This document shows, in pieces, positions 56,782 through 64,000 of a DNA stretch of 64,000 nucleotides (the stretch's first letter is position 1; each line of letters begins with the position of its first letter). The notes beneath the pieces were generated by a model, which was not told the origin of the DNA, made no database searches, and was given only the letters and a program-made list of their open reading frames with translations. The stretch spans positions 16,186 through 80,185 of the forward strand of contig JAFQEV010000012.1 in the NCBI GenBank assembly GCA_017398825.1. Reading direction: 5' to 3'. The DNA comes from Clostridia bacterium (GTDB lineage: Bacteria > Bacillota > Clostridia > Christensenellales > Borkfalkiaceae). The translations under genes were made by a program, and so were the position numbers.

Positions 56782-59700
56782 TTATATCTTTACTATTTTT
56801 TTACTTGTTCCGCACGGCGAATAATTTATTATTTCAACACTCGCATCTGTAATATTTTTGCTAATACATAATTTACCACAATTTGCAGCGCCTTTAATTA
56901 GAGTTAAATCGCAAATTTCAGCATTGCATTTTAGCCATTTTACAAGTTGTATAATAATCTTTGCTTGATTAAGCGTTGATAATGCGGTAAAATCCTCATA
57001 ATGTTCTTCAAGAACAGTTTTAACGGTTTTCGCTGCATTTACCCCTTGATATATAGGCTTTGATAATTGCAATATAATTTGATTAAATAGTTTCAAATTT
57101 CCTTTTGCGTTTATGCAAAGTTTAATTTCATGAAAGCGATTAGTTTTTATTTTGAACTCAGAATTGCCAAGTTCCTCTGCCGATAATTTTTTATCTCTTT
57201 CCCAAGAAATCAACTTTACAAGAGCATTGACGTATTCATCAATTTCATAATTCGTTCGCCATTCGACAGCATTATGTAATAAAATTCGATTTCCGGTAGT
57301 ACCTGCAACGTAAGCTGGCATTCCATTATATGTTATCAGCGATTTGATTTTTAGCTTAGGTACGATGATTTCAGGCTGTATAAGTCCGCGCTCCTGTACA
57401 AAAAATTCTAAAAGTCTTTCTGAACTATTTGAGAGTGAATAATCAACAAGCACAGGAACTGACTCGATAGTCTTAACAAAACCACCTTTCTTATCTTTTG
57501 ATTTAACAACTGAAAAATATGCCGTTTTAAGCGAACTATAGCCACCGTATTTTTCAACCGATTTATAAGGCTCAGAATTTTTTCTAGGTGCATCTAAACC
57601 CGATGAATCACGAGTGTAAACCGTTTCGTCGTAAAACTTGCCTTTGTTTACGTACGAATACTGCGTTACCATTATTCCCGTTCTAGAGAGTGTTTTTAAA
57701 ACGATATTTATACTATCTTCATTCCATGCACCTAAAATGTTAGTATGGAAAAGATATTTTAAGTTGTACTCTTTCCAAACATCACCATTTTGATAAAAAT
57801 ATGATTTTGCATTAGAGAATTTTGTATCATACACGTTTCCTACAACTACGTTAAGATACGCATCTCGTGCATGGTGAAAATCATTAGTTTCGCGACATTT
57901 AACAATTTTAAATTCGCTTTTAAAATTATTTACGTTACCTGCCTTACTAAATACAATTTTGCAACCCTTTCTTTCAAACTTGCGCTTTAATAGGTCTGCA
58001 ACCGCCTTATTAGTCTGATTTGTAACTACGAGTTGACGATTAATAAAGCTATTAAAGTCATCTTCATCAAGCGGTTTAACACGCGTTAACAGATCATACT
58101 TTTTAGCGCTCATTAAGTTCGCGTCTTTTAATTCTTTCCATAGCGACTGTTGATTTGTGAAACCGATAGGCAATGGATACGTGTCTGACTTTTGCTTGTT
58201 TTTACTTCTTAAAACGAGAACTTTATTGTCTATACTATCATCCTTAGTTATTGACCTAGGTAAAATATGGTCAACATCGTACATATCAGAAACTAAATCT
58301 TCCAAATTGATTATATTTCCAGTATAAGCGCATCTACCACGTTGTAAAAAATATAAATATAATCTTTCGGAGCGCAAGTCGGCATCAGTTTTTCTGTTTA
58401 GCTCTTCAACGAGTTCTTTTACTTCATTACATTCTTTGTATAAATTTAATATTTGGTTTTTGCGAGATATCGTCCTTACCTTTTCACCTTCGCTTCGCGC
58501 AACTTCTATAAATATTTTATCAGGAGTTTTGCCAAGCACTTTAACATACTCATCAACCATCGTAAGAGCCTGCCATATACCACGACGAACTTGCGGTGAT
58601 ACATACAATTCATCTAAATCTTCTTTACTAATATTTTCATCTTGCTCACCGTTTTGAATTTGTATTTCATTTATGAAACTATACTTTTCGTTATGTAATA
58701 TTTCGTTGAGGTTTTGATTTGTGTTATAAAGCTCACCAAGAATTGTATATACCTCACCAGTAATACTATCTATTCCACCTGAAACTTCAGTTAAAAAAGC
58801 TTTAGATAGTCTACCAAATTCTTTAAAAGAAGTTATACCCTTTAACTGTTTTATTTTTTCACGAACAATCCCCACGTCTCCATATTTTTTTAAAATTAAG
58901 TACTCAACATTTCTCTTATCCGTATTTATTGTGTGCCATAAAATTATATCTTCACAAAGTACGGGGTTTTCATCCACTAAATTGCCTAATATCTTCTTTA
59001 ACGTAATATATGAAGACATGCTTGCTTTGAAGTCTCCATCCTTGCCAGATAAATTAATTTCTTTCTCTTCCGCTTTTGAGATATATCCTTTAACAATTAA
59101 GTATTCCTTAATTTTTTTATCTGTTACTTTAGGATATTTTAAGAATAAATCATTATATAACGCTTGTTTAAGTTCTATAGATATCGGAACTTCGTTAATT
59201 TTAAGTTTATTTAGTTGATTAAGTACGTTGAATTTTTGATAATCAATAGAGCAATCAGGCAATACGTCTTTGCCAACTAAATAAGTGCATTTATTAGTCA
59301 TACGTCTAATAAATCTTTCGTTAGTTTCGCTTTTGTCTATCATTTCATCAAAATTCCAAGGCGTAATTTTACCAGGTTTTCTTACTACCCAACTGTTTTT
59401 AGAGTGATTATTTAACGGTCCAACATAATAAGGAATTTTAAAAAGGAATATTTTTCTTATTTTTTCAGCAGGCGAAAGTCCGTCAGCATCTTTGATCCCA
59501 AATTCAGTATACTTTTTTTCAAGAGCTATCAATATCAAATCTAATTCGGCAAGATTTACTTGATGCGGAAATATACCGTTATCGGCATTAATTATTTTCG
59601 GGAAGAGTTGCTTTTCTTCAATAATGGTTAACCATGTGTTAAGAGTATCTTCATCTATCAATTCTGTCCTATTTTCTTCCAACTGTTTTTTAAGATATTT

Positions 59701-60816
59701 GTAAAAATCATCTTCCGTACATTTTTTTACGTCGAGCTTCTTCTTTTGTGGTTTTGAATATCCTATATAATTTACATAATTGTTGCCTTCTTTAAGCGAC
59801 TTGAATATCTTTTTATAAAAATCAAGCCCATAGTTTAATTTTACAAAATCTTTGAATTTTTTTAGATTGCTTTTGTGTGTATCATAAATGGCTATCATAG
59901 CCTTTGAAATAGACTCATTACCATTTAAAACTCTCTCAAACACAATGTAGTTATATATCTCCCTTAAATTTTGCAAAATTGCAAAATCATCACCATATTC
60001 TTCTTGTAAAGAATCAAACTCCTCATCACTCATCTTTGCAAAAGATATGCCCTTTTTATCTTTATATTCTTCTTTGAGAATGTTTGATGGTTTACCTGTT
60101 CCGCCTAATAATAGAGAAAGGGTATCTTTATATCTAACGTCGCATACGCCAAAAATCTCAGTCGCAGCATTTTTCTTGTCGTTTAATCTTTTACTTTTAT
60201 CTAATGCCAAATCTTTAAAACTTTCCGCTTTTTCAGGTGAGAAATATAAAGCCGATTCCTCTGAAACCTCTATCCATATAGAATTAAGTTTTTCGAAAAG
60301 AACTCGCGCGTTTAATGCTTGAACTAAATTTTCCCCCTCAAAAAGAAAATGTCCTCTATACTTAACTAAATGGTGAATTGCAAGGTAAAAGTGACGCAAG
60401 TCAACATCTTTACTTCCAGTCATTAACGCATATCTTAAGTGATAAATTGTAGGATAGTTTTTATAAAAAGTTTTGTCGTTATAATCATTATCTGCAAAAA
60501 GTGAATATCTTGAATTCAAGTTCCCTGGTTTATCTTCAAAATGATAACCACTACTATTTAATCTAAGGAAAAAATTCTTATCCTCTATAAAAGGTGCAAA
60601 AACGTCTTGTAAAAACTCTATTCTTTGCCTTCTACGTTGCAAACGCCTACGAGCACAGCGTTTAACTCTCCTTTCCTGCGCAGTTTGCGCCTCTTCAAAT
60701 AATCGAACAGATATCAGGTCTTGCCCTTTTGCTCTCAATAAGTTATAGTCCTCATCAGTAGCAGCAATACCAACTGAGTTTGTGCCTATATCTAAGCCTA
60801 AATAAAATTTTTTCAT
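56782..60816 (-). CDS. cas9: RNA-guided endonuclease Cas9 (type II-A)
   Basis: A 1344-residue Cas9. RuvC-I LGLDIGTNSVGIAATD (catalytic Asp), Arg-rich bridge helix RRVKRCARRRLQRRRQRIEF, long REC lobe, RuvC-II IFIEVARSEGEK (Glu), HNH YDVDHILPRSITKDDSIDNK (catalytic His), RuvC-III FHHARDAYLNVVVG (His/Asp), then a C-terminal PAM-interacting domain. All catalytic residues are present, so it should cut both strands. The ATG at 60816 (GGAG 7 nt upstream) is preferred to TTG 60840. The tracrRNA promoter lies across its leader on the other strand. Confidence 0.97.
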   Translation of the reverse strand: MKKFYLGLDIGTNSVGIAATDEDYNLLRAKGQDLISVRLFEEAQTAQERRVKRCARRRLQRRRQRIEFLQDVFAPFIEDKNFFLRLNSSGYHFEDKPGNLNSRYSLFADNDYNDKTFYKNYPTIYHLRYALMTGSKDVDLRHFYLAIHHLVKYRGHFLFEGENLVQALNARVLFEKLNSIWIEVSEESALYFSPEKAESFKDLALDKSKRLNDKKNAATEIFGVCDVRYKDTLSLLLGGTGKPSNILKEEYKDKKGISFAKMSDEEFDSLQEEYGDDFAILQNLREIYNYIVFERVLNGNESISKAMIAIYDTHKSNLKKFKDFVKLNYGLDFYKKIFKSLKEGNNYVNYIGYSKPQKKKLDVKKCTEDDFYKYLKKQLEENRTELIDEDTLNTWLTIIEEKQLFPKIINADNGIFPHQVNLAELDLILIALEKKYTEFGIKDADGLSPAEKIRKIFLFKIPYYVGPLNNHSKNSWVVRKPGKITPWNFDEMIDKSETNERFIRRMTNKCTYLVGKDVLPDCSIDYQKFNVLNQLNKLKINEVPISIELKQALYNDLFLKYPKVTDKKIKEYLIVKGYISKAEEKEINLSGKDGDFKASMSSYITLKKILGNLVDENPVLCEDIILWHTINTDKRNVEYLILKKYGDVGIVREKIKQLKGITSFKEFGRLSKAFLTEVSGGIDSITGEVYTILGELYNTNQNLNEILHNEKYSFINEIQIQNGEQDENISKEDLDELYVSPQVRRGIWQALTMVDEYVKVLGKTPDKIFIEVARSEGEKVRTISRKNQILNLYKECNEVKELVEELNRKTDADLRSERLYLYFLQRGRCAYTGNIINLEDLVSDMYDVDHILPRSITKDDSIDNKVLVLRSKNKQKSDTYPLPIGFTNQQSLWKELKDANLMSAKKYDLLTRVKPLDEDDFNSFINRQLVVTNQTNKAVADLLKRKFERKGCKIVFSKAGNVNNFKSEFKIVKCRETNDFHHARDAYLNVVVGNVYDTKFSNAKSYFYQNGDVWKEYNLKYLFHTNILGAWNEDSINIVLKTLSRTGIMVTQYSYVNKGKFYDETVYTRDSSGLDAPRKNSEPYKSVEKYGGYSSLKTAYFSVVKSKDKKGGFVKTIESVPVLVDYSLSNSSERLLEFFVQERGLIQPEIIVPKLKIKSLITYNGMPAYVAGTTGNRILLHNAVEWRTNYEIDEYVNALVKLISWERDKKLSAEELGNSEFKIKTNRFHEIKLCINAKGNLKLFNQIILQLSKPIYQGVNAAKTVKTVLEEHYEDFTALSTLNQAKIIIQLVKWLKCNAEICDLTLIKGAANCGKLCISKNITDASVEIINYSPCGTSKKIVKI

Positions 60817-60833
60817 AATTTTCTCCTTTTCTA

Positions 60834-60862
60834 TTGACAAGTTGCTTTTAATCGCATATAAT
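60834..60862 (+). promoter_or_regulatory. Consensus promoter of the tracrRNA
   Basis: TTGACA (60834-60839), 17 bp, TATAAT (60857-60862). The start falls near 60869, at the first base of the anti-repeat. It is divergent from cas9 and overlaps its leader. Confidence 0.85.
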
Positions 60863-60868
60863 CAAGTT

Positions 60869-60939
60869 ACAAAATAACAAAACGAGTTCAAATAAAAATT
60901 TATTCTACTCACTTCGCTCCATATGGGAGCATTTTTTTT
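60869..60939 (+). ncRNA. tracrRNA
   Basis: The anti-repeat ACAAAATAACAAAA (60869-60882) pairs perfectly with the repeat, then a bulge CGAG, then TTCAAAT that pairs with the first bases of the crRNA repeat (GTTTGA), as in type II-A duplexes. A short AT-rich nexus follows (about 60894-60904) and a terminator GCTCC-ATATG-GGAGC (60916-60930) with eight T. About 70 nt, compact because transcription starts at the anti-repeat. Confidence 0.88.
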
Positions 60940-61075
60940 GCCATTTTTTAATTATAGTGGGGGTTTTATGGAATTTTAACACATAAATACTGCCATATGT
61001 CTGTCAAAACATATTTTTTATTTTAAAATTTTTGTAATTTAATTTTAACATACGATATTCGCTTTTTCAATAATT

Positions 61076-61104
61076 AAAGACTGCAACGTAGCAGTCTTTT
61101 AATT
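61076..61104. terminator. Hairpin, bidirectional terminator
   Basis: AAAGACTGC (61076-61084), loop AACGTA, GCAGTCTTT (61091-61099), T-rich on both strands. No nearby gene claims it. Confidence 0.6.
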
Positions 61105-61260
61105 TATTGCATCCTAACGCCTTTCTACGAGATATAGCCATATCCCAAAGAAGACCTCTAGCTAGTTACTGCCTACGGCAGATAACCGAACTCTACGAGT
61201 TCGCCTATCCTTGCATGATAGCAAACAAAAAAGCACCTACTTTTTGGTAAGTGCTTTTTT
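61105..61260. other. Gene-free segment with a run of short perfect hairpins
   Basis: No gene seen. In order: GTTA-CTGCC-TAC-GGCAG-ATAAC (61165-61186), CGAACTC-TAC-GAGTTCG (61187-61203), CTATC...GATAG (61205-61221), and a terminator AAAAAAGCAC...GTGCTTTTTT (61227-61260). Two hairpins share a TAC loop. It could be a structured RNA or the remains of a mobile element. Confidence 0.45.
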
Positions 61261-61264
61261 GTTT

Positions 61265-61354
61265 GGTGAACCAATAGATGCGTAAAACGAATAATTTTAC
61301 AAAACAACAAAACTCACAATTGTAATTATATAAGTAATTTTTCGTTTTCTGTTA
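61265..61354 (-). CRISPR. CRISPR-like cassette B, spacer lost
   Basis: Same left module as cassette A (61265-61315: GGTGAACCAATAGATGCG, GTAAAACGAATAATTTTAC, AAAACAACAAAACTC), then straight into the right module of cassette C (ACAATTGTAATTATATAAGT, then AATTTTTCGTTTTCTGTTA). The join is at ACAAAACTC, present in both repeats, so recombination between them would have removed the spacer. It lies between two terminators. Confidence 0.7.
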
Positions 61355-61391
61355 AAAGGGATGTCGCTTTTTGCAACATCCCTTTTAAGTT
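61354..61391. terminator. Terminator after the SPL-like gene
   Basis: AAAAGGGATGT (61354-61364) with ACATCCCTTTT (61376-61386), T-rich on both sides. Confidence 0.82.
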
Positions 61392-61393
61392 TT

Positions 61394-62212
61394 TTATAAA
61401 AATTTTAATTGTTCGTTTTCTAATATTCTAACGTTATACAAATCCGGATTTTTCTCGTTAGCAAAAAGTTCAACGTTTGGCGCTAATTTCCTTAAACAAA
61501 ATTTATAATACACCTGCTTATTTGCCGGTCTTAATAAATCAATGCAGTTTTGCAAATATTCTTCCCAATTTTGCCATTTGTCAGCTTTCTTATAGTTGTT
61601 GATTTTTCCTATTTTATAATGTTCAACGGAATTATCTTTTAAAGTTCTTTCTATAAGTTTAATGCTTTCATCTGGCTCTATAGTCGGTTCAAAACTTGCA
61701 AAAGTTTTTATTCCGTTTTCATGAAGTGTTTTTAAAGTATAAAGCCTATCTTCTGGCAAGGAAGCATAAGGTTCCCACTCTTTACTTTTATTTTCATCTA
61801 AAAACGTCAACGTTGTGCCAACGGTTATTCTATTGCCAAAAGATTTGAACACGTCTAAATCTCTAAGCATTTTACTGCCACCCTTTGAAAGCACTGCAAC
61901 AGGAACGTTATAAGCGTTTAATAATTTTAACACTTCTCTTGTAGTCTCGCTATTATCTGCATTATCACAATAAACGTCCCCAACAAATGAAATTAAAACT
62001 TGTTCTTTATATGTGTTTTTTTGCAAATCCTTTTCTAAAAGTTTCAAAATATCTTTTCGTGGCTGTGGCTTTCCAAAATAACTATCTTCCGTTCGTTGAA
62101 GAGTATGAGGCGCATAACAATACTTACACCTATGACTGCATCCGATATAAATATTTAAGGCATAAGGACTATATTCCCTTGCCATTCCCGTTGGTTTATA
62201 TATAATACTCAT
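61394..62212 (-). CDS. Radical SAM protein of the SPL-like family
   Basis: A 272-residue radical SAM enzyme: SPYALNIYIGCSHRCKYCYA holds CxxxCxxC, followed by AYNVPVAVLSKGGSKMLRDL, GTTLTFLDENKSKEWEPYAS and FEPTIEPDESIKLIE. This is the spore-photoproduct-lyase-like family of unknown substrate, common in anaerobes; not a true SplB. The ATG at 62212 gives the conserved start SIIYKPTGMAREYSPY. No ribosome site is seen. It is not a known CRISPR partner. Confidence 0.78.
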   Translation of the reverse strand: MSIIYKPTGMAREYSPYALNIYIGCSHRCKYCYAPHTLQRTEDSYFGKPQPRKDILKLLEKDLQKNTYKEQVLISFVGDVYCDNADNSETTREVLKLLNAYNVPVAVLSKGGSKMLRDLDVFKSFGNRITVGTTLTFLDENKSKEWEPYASLPEDRLYTLKTLHENGIKTFASFEPTIEPDESIKLIERTLKDNSVEHYKIGKINNYKKADKWQNWEEYLQNCIDLLRPANKQVYYKFCLRKLAPNVELFANEKNPDLYNVRILENEQLKFL

Positions 62213-62404
62213 GTTTATAATATCTAAAGTTAGGCGTTTGCTTGCAAGGACACACAACTGATGTTTTTTCAAATTTGAAGTTGCATAAACTGTTGTTTTT
62301 GCAGTAAAACGATAGTTTTACAAATCTATGAGTGCAAGCGAAATAAATTTAACTTCTTGTAATTTATATTTTAACATAAATATTATATTTTTTCAATTAT
62401 CTAT

Positions 62405-62587
62405 TTAATTTTTGATAAAATATCCATAATGTTTTAAAAACTTATCTCTTATCGAATAATAGTAAACTTCTTCGACACCCATTTTTGCTAAAAATTCATA
62501 GAAAAACTCTATTGCACGAGCATTAAAAAGAGACGGAGCTTTATTGTAAAAATTCTTAAATCCCAACTCTTCTTTTGCCACATTTGG
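62405..62587 (-). pseudogene. 5'-truncated gene fragment beside cassette C
   Basis: A 60-codon open stretch ending in TAA that reads like real protein (LGFKNFYNKAPSLFNARAIE, then FFYEFLAKMGVEEVYYYSIR) but has no start codon with a ribosome site. It stops being coding-like exactly at the edge of cassette C. The cassette, or a deletion beside it, probably removed the 5' part. Family not recognised. Confidence 0.5.
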
Positions 62588-62740
62588 TGAGCCAATTTGA
62601 GTGTAAAACGAATAATTTTACAAAACAACAAAACTCTCAAACCCTTCCTAAACTATACGACAAAACCGTTTGGTTTTGGAGACTTACAAACTCACAAAAC
62701 TCACAATTGTAATTATATAAGTAATTTTTCGTTTTCTGTT
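62586..62740 (-). CRISPR. Solitary CRISPR-like cassette C (one 30-bp spacer)
   Basis: Left module 62586-62642 as in A and B (with small changes at its outer end), unique 30-bp spacer 62643-62672, then a half-degenerate repeat (GTTTTGGAGACTTACAAACT at 62673) and right module to 62740 (ACAATTGTAATTATATAAGT, AATTTTTCGTTTTCTGTT). On the minus strand the right module holds TATAAT (62717-62712), which could start a transcript just before the repeat-spacer-repeat unit; no good -35 box. The tracrRNA-pairing half after the spacer is kept. Confidence 0.75.
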
Positions 62741-62829
62741 ATGTGTTGATTGTAATTAACAATAAATTCATCACTCCAAATACGTATTACATTGCTTTCG
62801 GTAATATTTTTTTGATTAAAATAATTAAC
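62713..62829 (-). pseudogene. Short coding-like remnant upstream of cassette C
   Basis: Thirty-eight codons (NQKNITESNVIRIWSDEFIV, then NYNQHITENEKLLI and a stop) open between a stop and the right module. No start codon with a ribosome site. It may belong with the fragment on the other side of cassette C as one broken gene; this is weak. Confidence 0.3.
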
Positions 62830-62857
62830 TTATAATTTATCCTTTCAGTCTAAAAAC

Positions 62858-62907
62858 AAAGGCGACCCCGTCTCCTAAAGGAAACGGGGTCGCCTTTACT
62901 TTATTTT
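62858..62907. terminator. Strong bidirectional terminator
   Basis: A 14-bp GC-rich stem (62858-62871 with 62884-62897), 12-nt loop that can pair further, T-runs on both sides. It ends the minus-strand small gene. Confidence 0.88.
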
Positions 62908-62990
62908 GTGAACTAATTTCATCTTTTATCGAAAATATTTGCGTTATATATAGTTAACTCTTCCCATTATGTCGCTAATATTCTACAATT

Positions 62991-63167
62991 TTATTTTTCT
63001 TTTCTTACGCCCTTAAATGGTGTATTGCTTGAAGTTTTGTTATCCATAAATCTTCCAGTTGCAGTATCCCTTTTTACCCAACTATCTGTTCTAGGATTAT
63101 ACGTTTGACTCCTACCCTTCACGGCTCCAACTCGAGCGTTATCTCCTATAGGTTTATTTGTCGCCAT
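62991..63167 (-). CDS. Small basic protein (58 aa)
   Basis: A 58-residue gene. It reads ATNKPIGDNARVGAVKGRSQ, then TYNPRTDSWVKRDTATGRFM, and ends NTPFKGVRKEK. AGGAGG lies about 8 nt before the ATG. It is polar and basic with no membrane helix. The TGRFM...PFKGVRKE end looks conserved-type but no function is known. It follows the HAD gene by 34 nt in the same direction, so they are likely co-transcribed. Confidence 0.8.
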   Translation of the reverse strand: MATNKPIGDNARVGAVKGRSQTYNPRTDSWVKRDTATGRFMDNKTSSNTPFKGVRKEK

Positions 63168-63201
63168 TTCCCTTTCCTCCTATCATAATTTTGCTTAATG
63201 T

Positions 63202-64000
63202 TTAATTAGTAAATTCTATTATCTCTTTTATTTTTCTTGCATTGTCACTTAATGATTTGGAATCTTCTAATAATCTACAATACATACTTTTAACATCTGA
63301 ATCTAATAGTACACCTCGAACTTGACTATTATTTAGTGCGATATTAAATAACTCCTCTTTTTGCTGTTCTGTCCACGCTCGTATAACCTGCATTTTGTAA
63401 ACAATAGTATGTGTCGTTGCATAATTGTACGAATTTTCCAAAGCAGTTAATAGTTCATTTTTTAATCTATCTTCCTCACTTTGACTTGCATCGTTTTTAC
63501 GTTGTTCTTTTAATTGGTTAATGTGGGCACTTTCTAACTTCTCATTAGACGCCGTTCTATCTATTATGCTTTTTATTAATAAATCTAACTCAAGCCCTTC
63601 AGAATAATCTGCTGCCGCATAATACTTTATTCTATCTTCCCTCATCATTTTATAAACACGTGTCTTGTCTCCCGTTTCGGGATTATAAACAGCAATTGAA
63701 TGACCTCCGTTAGAGTTTACTAATTTCATACAAGGAATGTCCGTATCACTATCGCCTATATATACCATATTTCTAAAAGGCACTCTTATATCCTCTGGTG
63801 AAAAACTATCATTTACACCTGGATCATTTATGTTTAATGTCCCCTTTTGTATTCGAAATAGGAATTGGGTTTTATTCGTGTAGTTTACAACTTGCGCAGG
63901 CCAAACCGCAACTTCTTTATCATTAAAATAAAATGAACTAGCGTATATTTTTTCAAACTCGTTTGCTACAGGGGTTCCCTCAATCATCTCCTTTAAGCCA
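63202..64000 (-). CDS. HAD-family hydrolase, N-terminus outside the window
   Basis: The last 266 codons of a gene whose start lies past the window edge. FRNMVYIGDSDTDIPCMKLV is the HAD motif with the acidic pair that binds Mg; the nucleophile DxD motif must lie upstream. ASSFYFNDKEVAVWPAQVVN and KTQFLFRIQKG precede it. After residue 150 a helical, charged tail (LKEQRKNDASQSEEDRLKNE and onward) is added that usual HAD phosphatases lack. Internal ATG at 63987 is not a credible start. Role unknown; paired with the 58-residue gene. Confidence 0.75.
   Translation of the reverse strand, partial: GLKEMIEGTPVANEFEKIYASSFYFNDKEVAVWPAQVVNYTNKTQFLFRIQKGTLNINDPGVNDSFSPEDIRVPFRNMVYIGDSDTDIPCMKLVNSNGGHSIAVYNPETGDKTRVYKMMREDRIKYYAAADYSEGLELDLLIKSIIDRTASNEKLESAHINQLKEQRKNDASQSEEDRLKNELLTALENSYNYATTHTIVYKMQVIRAWTEQQKEELFNIALNNSQVRGVLLDSDVKSMYCRLLEDSKSLSDNARKIKEIIEFTN

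Noticed and set aside
61105..61220. Reading the hairpin block as a decayed recombinase tail
   Set aside because: Only short open runs in the minus strand, and none is supported by a motif.
52094..62600. Left module of the cassettes as the 3' end of a tRNA (its minus strand ends TCACCA)
   Set aside because: No T-arm consensus, no cloverleaf, and the upstream bases are CRISPR repeat.
52151..62672. Self-targeting by the two cassette spacers within this window
   Set aside because: No matching stretch was noticed by eye for either spacer; a genome search is needed before claiming host targets.
1..64000. Integrated prophage or insertion sequence
   Set aside because: No integrase, transposase, capsid or terminase gene was seen.

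Overview
The window looks like a low-to-mid GC anaerobic Bacillota genome, most likely an uncultured gut clostridium. The evidence is AAGGAG-type ribosome sites, many Rho-independent terminators, consensus sigma-A promoters (TTGACA-17-TATAAT), a glycyl-radical microcompartment, an S-box riboswitch and a type II-A CRISPR system. No rRNA or tRNA gene was found. Assignments rest on reading motifs by eye; no database search was run.

Layout. 1-4.8 kb: a truncated AraC-type regulator divergent from a uronate operon (uxaB-uxaA-uxaC). 4.9-5.6 kb: a small orphan gene divergent from an XRE regulator. 5.6-13.7 kb (minus): DeoR regulator, PHP phosphoesterase, GH36 glycosidase and a 1526-residue DUF4011/helicase/Vsr-like protein. 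13.9-28.3 kb: a 19-gene bacterial microcompartment (BMC) operon of the fucose/rhamnose glycyl-radical type. It holds ackA, class II aldolase, acylating aldehyde dehydrogenase, alcohol dehydrogenase, shell proteins, PduL, a PduS-like protein, a B12-independent propanediol dehydratase with its activase, an EutP-like GTPase, and a ParA ATPase with a disordered Lys/Pro-rich partner. 28.4-34.7 kb: an OPA-type transporter, a CapD-like epimerase, UppP, an auxin-efflux-type carrier and small genes. 34.7-45 kb: GH94, GH3, AraC, lipase, glycerol kinase, SGNH esterase and GH28 polygalacturonase. 45-52 kb: an unassigned small RNA, a DegV protein, a two-component system with small membrane proteins, and a YwaF-like protein. 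52-61 kb: an S-box-controlled orphan gene, a 14-repeat CRISPR array, csn2-cas2-cas1-cas9 and a divergent tracrRNA. 61-64 kb: a radical-SAM SPL-like gene, gene fragments, a 58-residue gene and a truncated HAD gene.

How it fits together. GH28, the uxaBAC operon and a deoxyhexose BMC together suggest growth on pectin: galacturonate goes to UxaC/B/A, while rhamnose or fucose is cleaved to lactaldehyde, reduced to 1,2-propanediol and dehydrated inside the BMC. PduL and acetate kinase recover ATP. This is inference; no deoxyhexose kinase or isomerase is in the window.

Most unusual: three copies of a CRISPR-like cassette lie outside the array (about 52.1, 61.3 and 62.6 kb), bracketing the CRISPR-Cas locus in the same orientation. 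Two hold exactly one 30-bp spacer between half-degenerate repeats with shared flanks. The third looks like the same unit after loss of its spacer. The repeat half that pairs with tracrRNA is kept, so these may be single-spacer crRNA genes that cannot expand. Other points: at least six genes whose promoter puts the transcript start at or within a few bases of the start codon (leaderless), a ParA/partner pair in the BMC operon, and a small RNA with two C-rich loops.
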